Part shown: positions 50,616-60,600 of the stretch, in pieces | Layout: each line of letters opens with the position of its first letter | How positions within the stretch are numbered: the stretch's first letter is position 1 | Source of the DNA: Luteimonas aquatica | GTDB lineage: Bacteria > Pseudomonadota > Gammaproteobacteria > Xanthomonadales > Xanthomonadaceae | Assembly: GCF_022662575.1 (NCBI RefSeq) | Contig: NZ_JALBFU010000002.1 | Span: 248,001-312,000, forward strand | Length of the DNA stretch: 64,000 nt | Reading direction: 5' to 3' | Position numbers and translations under genes: made by a program | The notes under the pieces: generated by a model | What the model saw: the letters and a program-made list of their open reading frames with translations, nothing else | Told to the model about the DNA's origin: nothing | Database searches by the model: none

Positions 50616-51545
50616 ATGGAACATTACGGCATCTTCACGATCGACACCGGCTTCCATCGCCCCGGATTCTGCGCGGCCTACCTGATCGAGGAAAGCGGGC
50701 GCGCGGCGCTGGTGGATTGCGGCACCAACCGCTGCGTGGCGCGGATGCTCGCCGCGCTGGAAGCGCGCGGGGTGGCGCGCGAGGCGGTGGACTGGCTGAT
50801 CCTCACCCACGTGCACCTGGACCATGCCGGGGGCGCGGGCAGCCTGTTGCGCGAGCTGCCCAATGCGCGCCTGGTGGTGCATCCGCGCGGCGCCCCGCAC
50901 ATGATCGATCCGGCGCGGCTGACCGCCAGCGCCAAGGCGGTCTACGGCGAGGCCGAATTCGAGCGCAGCTACGGCGCGCTGGTGCCCGTGCCGGCCGAGC
51001 GCGTGGTGGTCGCCAACGACGGGCACCTCGTCGATCTGGCCGGGCGGCCCTTGCTGTGCGCCGATACGCCCGGCCATGCGCGCCATCACCTGGCGGTGTG
51101 GGACGCGCGCAGCCGCAGCTGGTTCAGCGGCGACGTCTTCGGCCTGTCCTATCGCCAGTTCGATACCGCCCAAGGCCCGTTCGTGCTGCCGACCAGCTCG
51201 CCCGTGCAGTTCGAGCCCGAGGCGATGCAGGCCTCGATCCGGCGCATGCTCGCCGAGCATCCGGAGGCGGTCTACGTCACCCATTACGACCGGGTCACCG
51301 AGGTGCAGCGCCTGGGCGCGGAGCTGGTCGAGCAGATCGACGCCATGACCGCCATCGCGCGCGCCTGCGACGGCGGCGAGGATCACCATGCGCGGCTGGT
51401 CGCGGCGCTGCGCGGCTACTACGTCGACCGCGCGCGCCGGCACGGCGTGGCCGACGCGGCGGCGCTGGTCGCCGACGTCCTGCCGATCGACATCGAGCTC
51501 AACGCGCAGGGCCTGCAGGTCTGGCTGGATCGCGCGCGCGCCTGA
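50616..51545 (+). CDS. MBL-fold metallo-hydrolase
   Basis: 309 residues. The metal-binding motif is THVHLDHAGG (His65, His67, Asp69, His70), with later ligands in DTPGHARHHLAVWD, FSGDVFGL and THYDRV. Signals of the lactonase/ribonuclease type are not specific enough to name a substrate. GGGAGGG lies 7 nt before the ATG at 50616; an in-frame extension to 50496 exists. Divergent from the M23 gene. Confidence 0.87.
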   Translation: MEHYGIFTIDTGFHRPGFCAAYLIEESGRAALVDCGTNRCVARMLAALEARGVAREAVDWLILTHVHLDHAGGAGSLLRELPNARLVVHPRGAPHMIDPARLTASAKAVYGEAEFERSYGALVPVPAERVVVANDGHLVDLAGRPLLCADTPGHARHHLAVWDARSRSWFSGDVFGLSYRQFDTAQGPFVLPTSSPVQFEPEAMQASIRRMLAEHPEAVYVTHYDRVTEVQRLGAELVEQIDAMTAIARACDGGEDHHARLVAALRGYYVDRARRHGVADAAALVADVLPIDIELNAQGLQVWLDRARA

Positions 51546-51557
51546 GCGCGCGGCCGG

Positions 51558-51944
51558 TCATTCGTCCCAGCTGTTGAGGTGCGGGCCGAAGGGCTTGCGC
51601 TGCTGGCGCACGACGCAGAAGCGGTGGCCGCTGGGGGCCTCCATCACCCACCAGGTATGCACCTTCTCGATCTTCTTCGCGCCGAGCCTTTCCAGGCGCG
51701 CGGCCTCGGCCTCGACGTCGTCGGCCTCGATGTCCAGATGGACGCGCGAGGGATGGGCCACGCGCTGCAGCAGGATCATCGGCTCGTCGTGTTCGGTCTT
51801 GAGTTCGGCGTACTTGCCGTCGCCGTCCTGATCGGTCGCGACGACGTCCTTGCCAAGCGCATGGCTCCAGAACGCGACGTGCGGGGCGAGATCCTCGACC
51901 TGGCAGTCGAGCACGAGGGTGGACAGACGGCTGTGGTGCGGCAT
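51558..51944 (-). CDS. VOC-family (glyoxalase-like) protein
   Basis: 128 residues with paired beta-alpha-beta-beta-beta halves: LSTLVLDCQVEDLAPHVAFW, YAELKTEHDEPMILLQRV, then VHLDIEADDVEAEAARLERL and GHRFCVVRQQR. His and Glu at strand ends could form a metal site. Known members act on small metabolites or bind antibiotics; substrate unknown. Convergent with the MBL gene. Confidence 0.83.
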   Translation of the reverse strand: MPHHSRLSTLVLDCQVEDLAPHVAFWSHALGKDVVATDQDGDGKYAELKTEHDEPMILLQRVAHPSRVHLDIEADDVEAEAARLERLGAKKIEKVHTWWVMEAPSGHRFCVVRQQRKPFGPHLNSWDE

Positions 51945-51977
51945 GTGCGATTCTCCCGTGGGGTGTGACGATCGCGC

Positions 51978-52403
51978 TCAGGCCAGCATCGGGGCGCCGA
52001 GCGACGAGAACAGCTGGTTCTGGACCTTCTTGGCCATCGCGCGCGGCAGCTTGACCAGCAAGCCGCCGCTGCTGAGCGCGATCTCGCCGCGGCAGATCAG
52101 GCCGTTGATCTCGACATAGCTGTCGAACCGGTAGCGATCGCCCTCGCGCGCGACCTCCAGGAACATCGGCGCGGTGAGGAAATTGCGGCCCTTCTGGTAT
52201 TTGCGGCGGTCGCCCTGGTCCTGCACGAGACGATAGCCGCTGTCCCCGGCCCAGGCATCGATCCTGGGAAACAGATCCTCGGCGGAGACAAGCGTGTTGA
52301 CGTCGCGGTGCTTGTCGCCGTTCCTGGCGATCAGCGCCATGACGTTGAGCATGGCCAGGCCGAGCAGGCCGCCGATGATGCCGAAGGTGATGATGGAGCC
52401 CAT
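51978..52403 (-). CDS. small membrane-anchored hypothetical protein
   Basis: 141 residues. N-terminal membrane helix (about 3-26, IITFGIIGGLLGLAMLNVMA), then a soluble domain with RIDAWAGDSGYRLVQDQGDRRKYQKG and a beta-rich end. No family recognised by eye. AAGGATG precedes the ATG; an in-frame extension overlaps the neighbouring gene's region and is rejected. Confidence 0.68.
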   Translation of the reverse strand: MGSIITFGIIGGLLGLAMLNVMALIARNGDKHRDVNTLVSAEDLFPRIDAWAGDSGYRLVQDQGDRRKYQKGRNFLTAPMFLEVAREGDRYRFDSYVEINGLICRGEIALSSGGLLVKLPRAMAKKVQNQLFSSLGAPMLA

Positions 52404-52497
52404 GGAACATCCTTTTAAGAGGGTGCGGGAATTAAGAGGGCGCGGGAAGCCGAAGGCAGCGCGATCGCGTGGCTGTCGCCGACGCGCCGCGGCGAGG

Positions 52498-52902
52498 TCA
52501 TCGCGCGGCTTCGTCCGGCGCCGCGGCGCACAGCGGCTGCCCGAACTGCAGCAGGTAGCCGTTGTTGTCGTACACGGCGAACTCGCGCATGCCGTAGTCG
52601 AAATCCTCCACCGGGTAGCACACGCGCGCCGCGTCCTTGAGCCGGCGCCACCAGGCATCGACGTCCCCGGTGCGCAGATAGAGCGATCCGGTGAAGGCCG
52701 GCGCCGCGTCGCCCTCGTGCGCATTGGGCGCGGCCAGCATGATCTCCACGCCGTCGCAGGCGAGCGAGGCCCAGCCGTCGTCCGCGCCGCCGCCCTGCAG
52801 GGCGAAGCCGAGCGTGCCGGTGTAGAACGCGATCGACCCGGGCAGGTCCCAGCTGCGCAGCATCGGCGTCAGGCCGGACAGCATGGCCGGGGCGGCGTTC
52901 AT
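52498..52902 (-). CDS. VOC-family protein coupled to the E2 gene
   Basis: 134 residues with the bleomycin-resistance/glyoxalase pattern: LTPMLRSWDLPGSIAFYTGT, GFALQGGG, LYLRTGDVDAWWRRLKD, FAVYDNNGYLLQFGQPL. The last motif is typical of VOC dioxygenase-like or resistance proteins. Its ATG overlaps the E2 stop (ATGA), so it is translated with the dehydrogenase cluster, although its role there is unclear. Confidence 0.83.
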   Translation of the reverse strand: MNAAPAMLSGLTPMLRSWDLPGSIAFYTGTLGFALQGGGADDGWASLACDGVEIMLAAPNAHEGDAAPAFTGSLYLRTGDVDAWWRRLKDAARVCYPVEDFDYGMREFAVYDNNGYLLQFGQPLCAAAPDEAAR

Positions 52903-54302
52903 TGCGGCAGCGCCAGATCGTCCAGCATCGCCTTCAGGAAGCGCGCGGCCTCGCCGCCGGTGCAGGCGCGGTGGTCGAAGGTGAGCGAGAGCGGGATCAC
53001 CCTGTGCGATTCGAAGCCGCCGATCACCGGCGTGATCTGGTGGCGGCCGCGCCCGGCGGCGACGATCGCCACCGTCGGCGGCACGATCACCGGCGTGGCG
53101 TAGCGGCCGGCGAACATGCCGAAGTTGGACAGCGAGATGGTGTAGCCGCTCAGCTCGCTGGCGGGGATGCTGCGGTCCTCGACCTGCGCGCGCAGGCGGT
53201 TGACCGCCTCGCGCACGCCGCGCGCGTCGAGCACGTCGGCGTTGCGCAGCGCCGGCACGAACAGGCCGTCGTCGGTGTCCACGGCGATGCCGATGTCCAC
53301 CTGCGGGTGCAGGGTGCGGGTGAGCTTGTCGCCGTCGAACCAGGCGTTGAGGGCGGGCACGGCCCGGGCGGCGGCCACGATCGCGCGCACCAGGCGCCCG
53401 GTGACGTCGTTGCCCGGCGTCCAGGCATGGATGTCGGCGTCGTCGCTGAGCGTGGTCGGCACCACCTTGCTGTGCGCATCGGCCATCACCCGCGCCATGT
53501 TGCGGCGCACGCCCTTGAGCTGCTCGGGCTGGCCGGTGGCCGAGACGCCCGGCGGCTGCGTGCGCATCGGCTTGCCGGAGGCCGAGAGCGCGGTGCGCTG
53601 CTGCGGATCGCGCGTCGGCGCCGAAGGCGCCGCGGCGGGCGGTGCGGCGTTCGCGGCCGCCGCGCGCGGCGCCGCCGCGCCGGCCTTGGCGCTGCCGTCG
53701 GCGGCGGCGCGCTTGACGTCGTCCATGGTCACCACGCCGTCGGCGCCGCTGCCGCGCACGCGGGCGAGATCGACGCCGAGCTTGCGCGCCTGCGCGCGCA
53801 CCGCCGGCATCGCCTTGACGCCGCCCACGGCCACCGCCTGTTCGCTGTGCACCGTGTCGGAGGACTGCATCGCGCCGACGACGGTGCCGCTGTCCTCGCG
53901 CTCGCCGGCCGTGCCCTTGGCGGCGGGCGCGCCCGCGTCGCTGATCGCGCCGCCCTCGTCGGAGGCGACGACCTTGTCCGCGGCGCCGGGCGCGGGCGCG
54001 CCCGCGCCGCCGGGGTGGTGGCCGGTGTCCTGCCCTTCCGAGCGCTGCGGCAGGGTCGGGTCGATCTCGAACACCGCCAGGGCGGTGCCGGTGACGATCA
54101 CGTCGCCTTCGCCGCCGGCCAGCTTGAGCACCTTGCCGGATACGGGCGAGGGCACCTCCACCACGGCCTTGGCGGTCTCCATCGAGACCAGCGGCTCGTC
54201 CAGGCGCACGGTGTCGCCGACCTTGACGAACCACTCGACGACGGTGGCGTCGGGCAGGCCCTCGCCGAGGTCGGGCAGGTTGAAGGTTTTCTGGTCGGCC
54301 AT
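52899..54302 (-). CDS. dihydrolipoamide acyltransferase E2 of a branched-chain-type 2-oxoacid dehydrogenase
   Basis: 467 residues. Lipoyl domain (1-80) with ETAKAVVEVPSP (lipoylated Lys). Long Ala/Pro/Thr linker, a peripheral subunit-binding domain (about 165-205: AMPAVRAQARKLGVDLARVRG), a second linker, then the acyltransferase domain (about 235-467) ending TFDHRACTGGEAARFLKAML. The canonical end is DHRxxDGxxxxRF; here His is present but Asp is Thr (see findings). Moves the acyl group from E1 to CoA. Placed after E1alpha, E1beta, cupin and SH3 genes on the same strand. No E3 gene nearby. Confidence 0.88.
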   Translation of the reverse strand: MADQKTFNLPDLGEGLPDATVVEWFVKVGDTVRLDEPLVSMETAKAVVEVPSPVSGKVLKLAGGEGDVIVTGTALAVFEIDPTLPQRSEGQDTGHHPGGAGAPAPGAADKVVASDEGGAISDAGAPAAKGTAGEREDSGTVVGAMQSSDTVHSEQAVAVGGVKAMPAVRAQARKLGVDLARVRGSGADGVVTMDDVKRAAADGSAKAGAAAPRAAAANAAPPAAAPSAPTRDPQQRTALSASGKPMRTQPPGVSATGQPEQLKGVRRNMARVMADAHSKVVPTTLSDDADIHAWTPGNDVTGRLVRAIVAAARAVPALNAWFDGDKLTRTLHPQVDIGIAVDTDDGLFVPALRNADVLDARGVREAVNRLRAQVEDRSIPASELSGYTISLSNFGMFAGRYATPVIVPPTVAIVAAGRGRHQITPVIGGFESHRVIPLSLTFDHRACTGGEAARFLKAMLDDLALPQ

Positions 54303-54354
54303 GGTGTCCTCTGGATCTTGCGTAAGGGGTGGGCTTCGAAGATGAAGCGGTCTT

Positions 54355-54696
54355 TCAGTCGATGAGTTCGAGCACGCGCGCCGGGATCCAGCCGCGCGTG
54401 CCCTGCGCGTTCTCGGCCCACCACCAGTCGGCCAGCTCGTCGTGCAGGACGAGCAGCTCGCCGGGGTCGGCGTCGAGTTCGCGCGTGTCGTAGTCCTGCC
54501 GCGCGGTGGCCAGGCCCTGCTCGCGATCGAACAGCATCGCCGGAACCCAGCCGCCCAGGCCGCTGGTGAGCGAGGTCCACACGAATTGCGGCCAGTCGCT
54601 GTCGCGTTCGCCCAGGGTGACGGTGTCGCCGGCGCCCACGCGGATCGCCGGACGGTCCGGCGCGCGGTGCGGCAGCACGACCCGGGCGCGCTTCAT
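54355..54696 (-). CDS. SH3-like domain protein in the dehydrogenase cluster
   Basis: 113 residues with two SH3-like halves: TVTLGERDSDWPQFVWTSLT with GLGGWVPAMLF, and YDTRELDADPGELLVLHDEL with GTRGWIPARVLEL. This matches small variant-SH3 proteins found beside dehydrogenase genes in xanthomonads. It lacks a signal peptide, so it is cytoplasmic. Lies between cupin and E2. Role unknown; a partner-binding accessory is plausible. Confidence 0.75.
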   Translation of the reverse strand: MKRARVVLPHRAPDRPAIRVGAGDTVTLGERDSDWPQFVWTSLTSGLGGWVPAMLFDREQGLATARQDYDTRELDADPGELLVLHDELADWWWAENAQGTRGWIPARVLELID

Positions 54697-54700
54697 GCGC

Positions 54701-55066
54701 TCAGGCCCACACGTCGCTGGCCGCGGTCAGCGCGCCGCCGGCGTCGCCCGTGTTGACCACGCCGCGCGGCTCGATGATCAGCGCATGGCATTCCTCGCGG
54801 GCGCGGGTGATGTGCTCCGCGCCGCGCGGCACCACGAACAGCTCGCCCTCGCGCACGGTCACCTCGCGGTCGCGGAAGCCGATCTGCATCTCGCCCTTGA
54901 CCACCAGGAACACCTCGTCGGTATCCTCGTGCCGGTGCCAGACGAAGTCGCCCTGCAGCTTGACCAGCTTGAACTGGTAGTCGTTCATCTCCGCGACCAC
55001 GCGCGGCGACCAGTGCTCGGAGAAGCCTGCCAGGCGCTGCGTCAGGTTGACGATGTCCGAGGACAT
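54701..55066 (-). CDS. cupin-domain protein
   Basis: 121 residues forming one cupin barrel: [20 protein letters not shown] (motif 1 with HRH and Glu) and [19 protein letters not shown] (motif 2 with His). A mononuclear metal site is therefore probable. It lies 13 bp from E1beta and 4 bp from the SH3 gene, so it belongs to the dehydrogenase operon. Could be a regulatory or detoxifying accessory; activity unknown. Confidence 0.85.
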   Translation of the reverse strand: MSSDIVNLTQRLAGFSEHWSPRVVAEMNDYQFKLVKLQGDFVWHRHEDTDEVFLVVKGEMQIGFRDREVTVREGELFVVPRGAEHITRAREECHALIIEPRGVVNTGDAGGALTAASDVWA

Positions 55067-55079
55067 GGCGGCGATCGCC

Positions 55080-56108
55080 TCACGCCGCCAGCGCGCGCTT
55101 GGCGGCGGCCACGATCTTGTCCACGCTCGGCAGGTATTTCATCTCCAGGCGGAACAGCGGGATGTGGGTGTCGTAGCCGGTGACGCGCTCCACCGGCGCC
55201 AGCAGGTCGTACATCGACTCCTCGGCCAGGCGCGCGGCGATCTCGGCGCCGAAGCCGGCGGTGCGCGGGGCCTCGTGCACGATCACGCAGCGGCCGGTCT
55301 TGGCCACCGATTCGGCGATGGTGGCGAAGTCCAGCGGCTTGAGCGTGGCCACGTCGATGACCTCGGCGCTGATGCCATCAAAGGCGAGCTTGTCGGCGGC
55401 CTCCAGCGTTTCCTTCACCTGCGCGCCCCAGGTCACCAGGGTGATGTCGCTGCCGTCGCGCAGCACGTAGCACACGTCCAGCGGCAGCGCTTCGCCGTCG
55501 TCGGCTACCACTTCCTTGTACTGGCGGTAGATGCGCTTGGGCTCCATGAAGATCACCGGGTCCGGATCGCGGATCGCGGCGAGCAGCAGGCCGTAGGCGC
55601 GCGCGGGCGAGGAGGGCAGCACCACGCGCAGGCCGGGCACGTTGGTGAAGATGGCCTCGTTGGCTTCGGAGTGGTGCTCGGGCGCGCGGATGCCGCCGCC
55701 CCAGGGCACGCGCAGCACCATCGGGCAGTGCAGGCGGCCGCGCGTGCGATAGCGGAAGCGTGCCGCGTGGCAGACGATGTGGTCGACCATCGGGTACATG
55801 AAGCCGTCGAACTGCGCTTCGGCCACCGGCTTCATGCCCATCGCCGCCATGCCGACGGTGAGGCCGGCGATGGTGGTCTCGTCGAGCGGGGTGTCGAGCA
55901 CGCGCTCGGCGCCGAACTTCTGCTGCAGGCCGGCGGTGGCGCGGAATACGCCGCCGTTCACGCCCACGTCCTCGCCGAGCACGATCACGCTGTCGTCGTT
56001 GCGCATCTCGTAGGCCAGCGCCTGGGTGATCGCCTCGATCAAGGTGATGGCCGTCGGGGTGGCGGCCTGCGCGCCGGCCTTGTCGTTGCTCTTGGTCATG
56101 ACGTTCAT
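55080..56108 (-). CDS. 2-oxoacid dehydrogenase E1 beta subunit
   Basis: 342 residues. Transketolase-type pyrimidine-binding domain ([20 protein letters not shown], with the catalytic Glu) and the C-terminal transketolase domain ([39 protein letters not shown]). Pairs with E1alpha as alpha2beta2 decarboxylase using ThDP. Sequence favours the branched-chain or general 2-oxoacid type. ATG at 56108 overlaps the E1alpha stop (ATGA), which settles the start over the ATG at 56099. Confidence 0.92.
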   Translation of the reverse strand: MNVMTKSNDKAGAQAATPTAITLIEAITQALAYEMRNDDSVIVLGEDVGVNGGVFRATAGLQQKFGAERVLDTPLDETTIAGLTVGMAAMGMKPVAEAQFDGFMYPMVDHIVCHAARFRYRTRGRLHCPMVLRVPWGGGIRAPEHHSEANEAIFTNVPGLRVVLPSSPARAYGLLLAAIRDPDPVIFMEPKRIYRQYKEVVADDGEALPLDVCYVLRDGSDITLVTWGAQVKETLEAADKLAFDGISAEVIDVATLKPLDFATIAESVAKTGRCVIVHEAPRTAGFGAEIAARLAEESMYDLLAPVERVTGYDTHIPLFRLEMKYLPSVDKIVAAAKRALAA

Positions 56109-57178
56109 GCGCGCTTCTCCAGCGCAATGGCCGCGGCGCGCTGCTCCAGCAGGTCGGGCGGGGGATCGGCGTAGAGGTAGTCGAACATCGCCTCCACCGG
56201 CTGCACCGGCGTCTCCAGGTAGGCGTTGAGCTCGACGTCGACCCGCTTGGCGCATTCCTCGGCCCAGGCCTTCTCGGTCGCCTCGTCCCAGAGCTTGTGC
56301 GCGGTGAGGTAGGTGCGCAGCCGGGTCATCGGGTCGCGCGTCCAGGCGTCCTTGACCTCGTCCTCGGAACGGTAGCGGCGGGCGTCGTCGGCGGTGGTGT
56401 GGTCGTGCAGGCGGTAGGTGAGGAACTCGATCACGCTGCCGCCGCCGCCCGCGCGCGCCAGCTCGGTGGCGCGGCGCATGCCCTCGAGCACGGCGATCAG
56501 GTCGTTGCCGTCCACCTGGAACGAGTTCAGGCCGCCGGCGAGGCCCTTCTGCGCCAGGGTCTTGGCGCCGGTCTGCGCCGAGCGGGGCACCGAGATCGCC
56601 CAGCCGTTGTTGATCACGCACAGCACCAGCGGCAGGGTGAAGGCGCCGGCGGAATTGAGCGCGGCGTAGAAGTCGGTCTTCGACGAACCGCCGTCGCCGC
56701 AGCAGGCCACCGCCACGCGCGGCTGCTTGCGCAGCTTGAAGGCCAACGCGGCGCCGGCGGCGTGCAGGCACTGGGTGGAGATCGGCACCGACCAGGAGAA
56801 GTCGTGGCGCGGACCCTCGAAGTCGTTGCCGCGCTCGTCGCCGCCCCAGTACATCAGCACCTCGCGCGGCTTCACGCCGCGCATGAACTGCGCGCCGTAC
56901 TCGCGGTAGCTCGGCGCGAACACGTCCTCCGGACGCATCGAGCCGCCGATGCCCACGTGCGTGGCCTCGTGGCCGAGGCAGGAGGCGTAGGTGCCCAGCT
57001 TGCCGGTGCGCTGCAGCGCGATCGACTTGCTGTCGAAGGTGCGCACGAACAGCATCTGCTTGAACAGCGGCAGCAGCGTCTTGGGGTCGGCGAACGCGGC
57101 CGGCGGCTCGGCGACGAGCTTGCCGTCGGGGCCGAGGTACTGGAGATATTCGATTTCGAAACGGGCGGCGACAGTCAT
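56105..57178 (-). CDS. 2-oxoacid dehydrogenase E1 alpha subunit
   Basis: 357 residues. The ThDP-binding motif is CCGDGGSSKTDFYAALNSAG followed by LPLVLCVINN (GDG...NN). The region LGTYASCLGHEATHVGIGG and the phosphorylation-loop-like RLHDHTTADDARRYRSEDEV are typical of branched-chain E1alpha. Decarboxylates 2-oxoacids, probably from valine, leucine and isoleucine, supplying branched acyl-CoA primers for the iso-fatty acids abundant in this bacterial family. First gene of the leftward operon. Confidence 0.92.
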   Translation of the reverse strand: MTVAARFEIEYLQYLGPDGKLVAEPPAAFADPKTLLPLFKQMLFVRTFDSKSIALQRTGKLGTYASCLGHEATHVGIGGSMRPEDVFAPSYREYGAQFMRGVKPREVLMYWGGDERGNDFEGPRHDFSWSVPISTQCLHAAGAALAFKLRKQPRVAVACCGDGGSSKTDFYAALNSAGAFTLPLVLCVINNGWAISVPRSAQTGAKTLAQKGLAGGLNSFQVDGNDLIAVLEGMRRATELARAGGGGSVIEFLTYRLHDHTTADDARRYRSEDEVKDAWTRDPMTRLRTYLTAHKLWDEATEKAWAEECAKRVDVELNAYLETPVQPVEAMFDYLYADPPPDLLEQRAAAIALEKRA

Positions 57179-57556
57179 CGCATCGGCATCCTGGGCGCTC
57201 TGGAATGGGAGACGGCTCGTCACGCCGGGCATCGGGGGATGCGGGGCGGCGTTCCGGACGGCTGGATCCGAGCGCGGCGGCGCCGGACCTGGCTGAGCGT
57301 CGGAGGAATCCGCCGTTCGCAGAACGGGAGGATTCGCGGCGCCGGGTGCGAGGAATGATAACCGCAGCCGTGTTAAGCGCCATTGCGCAATGCGGCACAA
57401 GCCGTTGCGCGGCGCCGCGCCCGTTGCCGATGGGACTTGACAGGCGATGGAGCGGCAAGTTCCCGCGCATGGCGTGCGCGGACGGCGGCAATCCTGTACG
57501 AACCCGTATCGTGCGCCGCGCTGCGGACCGATCGACGCGCGACCGCATCGCGAGCA
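57179..57556. other. intergenic region upstream of E1alpha
   Basis: About 380 bp without an accepted gene. It must hold the promoter of the leftward dehydrogenase operon. Candidate hexamers are not convincing enough to mark. Confidence 0.4.
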
Positions 57557-57589
57557 ACAAAAAGGGCGCGGCGATGTCGCCGCGCCCTT
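57557..57589 (-). terminator. intrinsic terminator of the nuclease gene
   Basis: On the minus strand, AAGGGCGCGGCGA / TCGCCGCGCCCTT with a 2-3 base loop, then TTTTTG. Lies just past the end of the 1191-residue gene. Confidence 0.9.
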
Positions 57590-57624
57590 GCGTGCCGCCG
57601 CCGCTTCGCGCGACGGCCGCCGGC

Positions 57625-60600
57625 TCAGTTCACCGTGCTGGTGAAGCTGGCCGAGTCGTTGGACGGATCGCCGTCGTTGGTGGCGGTCGCGGCCGTTCCC
57701 TGCACGACGACCTGGCCGCCGGCCGGTGTCGGCTTGACGTTGGTCTTGAGCGTGAAGCTGGCGCTCGCGCCGGCCGCCAGCGTGCTGGCGGCCGAGCAGA
57801 CGAAGCGGACCGAACGGCCGCCGTTAGCGATCTTGCTGCACTGCCAGCCGGCCGGCGCGGCCACCGTCGAGGTGGTGACCACGGTATTGCCGGAGATCGT
57901 CAGCGTCGGCTGCGCGGCCGCCAGCTGGCCGTCGTTGCGCAGCGTGTACGCGTACTGCGCGCTGAAGGCCGAAGCGGGCAGGGTCGCCGGGCCGGCGATG
58001 GCCACGGCCAGGTCGGCGCTCGGCGGCACTTCCACCACCAGGGCGGCGCTGGCGTTGTTGTTGCCGGTGTTCTCGTCCGGCGTCTGCGAGGCCACCGAGG
58101 TCGCCAGGGTGAGCGTGCTGCCGGCGAGCGAGGCATCCGGCGTCACCTGCAGGGTGAAGGCCGGCGTTTCGCCCGCGGCCAGGCTGTCGCGGCTGCAGGT
58201 CACGGTGGTCAGCGACGGCGTGGTCTGCGGCGCGGTGCAGGTCCAGCCGGCCGGCGCGGCGACGGTCGGCGTGACCGCGCGGTCGAACACGAAGGCCACG
58301 GCCGGGAAGGCCGCCGCGTTGGGGCCGGCGTTGTTCACGGTGACGCCGAAGGTGGCGGTCTGGCCCGGCTGCACGGTGCCCGGGACCACGTTCGCGGCCA
58401 CGCCCAGGTCGGCGAACTCCTGCGCCTTCAGGCGCAGCAGCACCACGGCCGGATCGTGATCGGACAGGCGCGTGGGCGTGCCGGCATCGCTGCGGGCGAT
58501 CTCCGGGAAGTCCGCGTTGATGCGCGCGTGGTCGATCTGCACGGTGGCGAGCTGCCCGTCGTTCATCAGCGAAGCGTTGGCGATGACGTGATCGAGCGAC
58601 TGCACGTTGCCGTCGAAGGCGTAGGAGTAGCTCTGGTCGGGCGTGTGCAGGAAGGTCAGGTCGTCGTAGTCCGGGTTCACCAGGTCGGCGCCGTCGCCGG
58701 CGACCACGGTCTGGTCGTCGGCGCTGGGCAGGCCGGTGACGGTGCCCATCACGTCGGCGTAGCCGTCGTTGAACTCGAAGGCGTTGAAGTCGCCCAGCAC
58801 CAGCACGCGCTCGCCTGGATCGGCGGCCTGACGCGTCTGCAGCAGGTTGGCGAGGAACTCGGCCTGCTTCTGGCGCTTGGCGCGCACGCGCACGCCGTCG
58901 GCGGTGTCCTCCTCGGAGCCGTTGAGCGAACGCTGGTGCACGACCACGACCGTCAGCGGATAGCTGCGCCCGTCGTTGAAGTGCACCACCGCCTTCAGGC
59001 GCAGCGGCGGACGGTCATTGAGCAGGCTGGTAGCGCCGCTGGGCTCGACCCAGGTGGTGCTCTTGCCTTCCTGCACCACCTCGATCACCTCCACGCGCGA
59101 CACGCCGCCGCCCACGTCCGCGCCCTTGACCAGGAAGCCGACGTCGATGCCGCCGACGTCGTTGCCCTCCTGCAGGTAGGCGGTGTAGTGCGGGTCCGGC
59201 TGGCCGGCGGCGACGGCGTCGCTGCCGATGCGCGCGGCCACCGTCTGCAGCACGGACAGGCTCTCCACTTCCTGCACGGCCAGGATGTCCGGCGCGTTGA
59301 GGTAGTTGCGGATCGCCAGCGAGGCCTTGTTGAGGCGGTTCTGGTAGGCGGTCGGGGTGAGCACGGGCTCGCCGATCGCCGGATCGTTCACGTCGTCGAA
59401 GAAGCGCTGCATGTTGAAGCCGGCCACGCTGAGGTCGTCGGCGGTGGCCTGCAGCGCCGGCTTGGGCTGGTCGGCGCCGTTGCACTGCATCTGCAGCGCC
59501 TGCTCCGGATACAGCGTGTAGCGGCGGAAGCTGTAGTCCAGCGGACCGGTGGCGCTGCCGATCAGGCAGCCGGAGGCCGCGTTGACCGTGCCCGCGCCGA
59601 GCGCGTTGCTGCTCACCGCGATCACCTGCGGATTGGTGTTCCAGCGCGGCACGCTGGCGCCGCTGCCGGCCGGCAGCGGATCGGGCTGCTGCACGCCGGG
59701 CTTGCGGTAGGCGCGCGGCTGGCCGGTCACCACGGCGTGGAAGACGCCGTTGCTGCTGCCGGTGGCGTTGGTCTCGTTGACGCTGCCCAGCGTGGGCGTG
59801 TTGACGGTCAGCCCGGCGGCGGTGACGCGCATGCCTTCCAGGCGTTCGAGCTGGTTGTAGGCGCCGTCCGGGTCCGGGAAGGTCGCCGTCAGTGCGACCG
59901 GCGTCGGCAGGGCGTGGCCGGTCGAGAGCGCGGTCACCACCGGCGAGCCGCCGATTTCGGTCAGCGGCGGCTGCGTGGGATCGGCGCTGGGCACGTATTC
60001 CACCACCGTACCGCGGACCTGCACGCGGCTGCCCACCGCAGCGGCGGCCGGCGGCGTGCTGTTGATGAAGACGAACACGCCCTCGGACGTGAGCGGATCG
60101 GCATCGGCCTCGGCGTCGGGCGCCTGCAGGAAGAAGCCGTTGTTGCGGCGGGCGGTGACGATGCCGGCGGTGGTGACCGTCTGGCCGACCAGCGGCGAGC
60201 TGTCGCCGTTGCCCTGGATGTCGTGGATCGGCGTCAGCACCACGTCGTCGTTGACGATGGTGCCCACCGCCTGCGCGTCGCCGGCCAGCGCGCCGGTCAC
60301 GTTGGTGACGTTGACGAAGAAGGTTTCGTCCGCCTCGTTGCTGGTGTCGCCCTGCACGCTCACGGTGAAGATGTAGGTGCTGCTGCCGGCCGGAATGGTC
60401 TGCGCGGTCAGCGAGCGGCCGGTGTAGTCCGAACCGGCGGTGGCGGTGCCGTCGGCGGTGGCGATGTCGAAGCTGACCCCGCCCGCGCCCGCCGGCTGGC
60501 TGAGCGTGACCACGAACGTGAAGTCCGAGGCGCCGCTGTTGCCTTCGGCCTGGACCACGTCGGCGATGTTGAGGACGGGCTGTCCGCCGCCGCCGCACAC

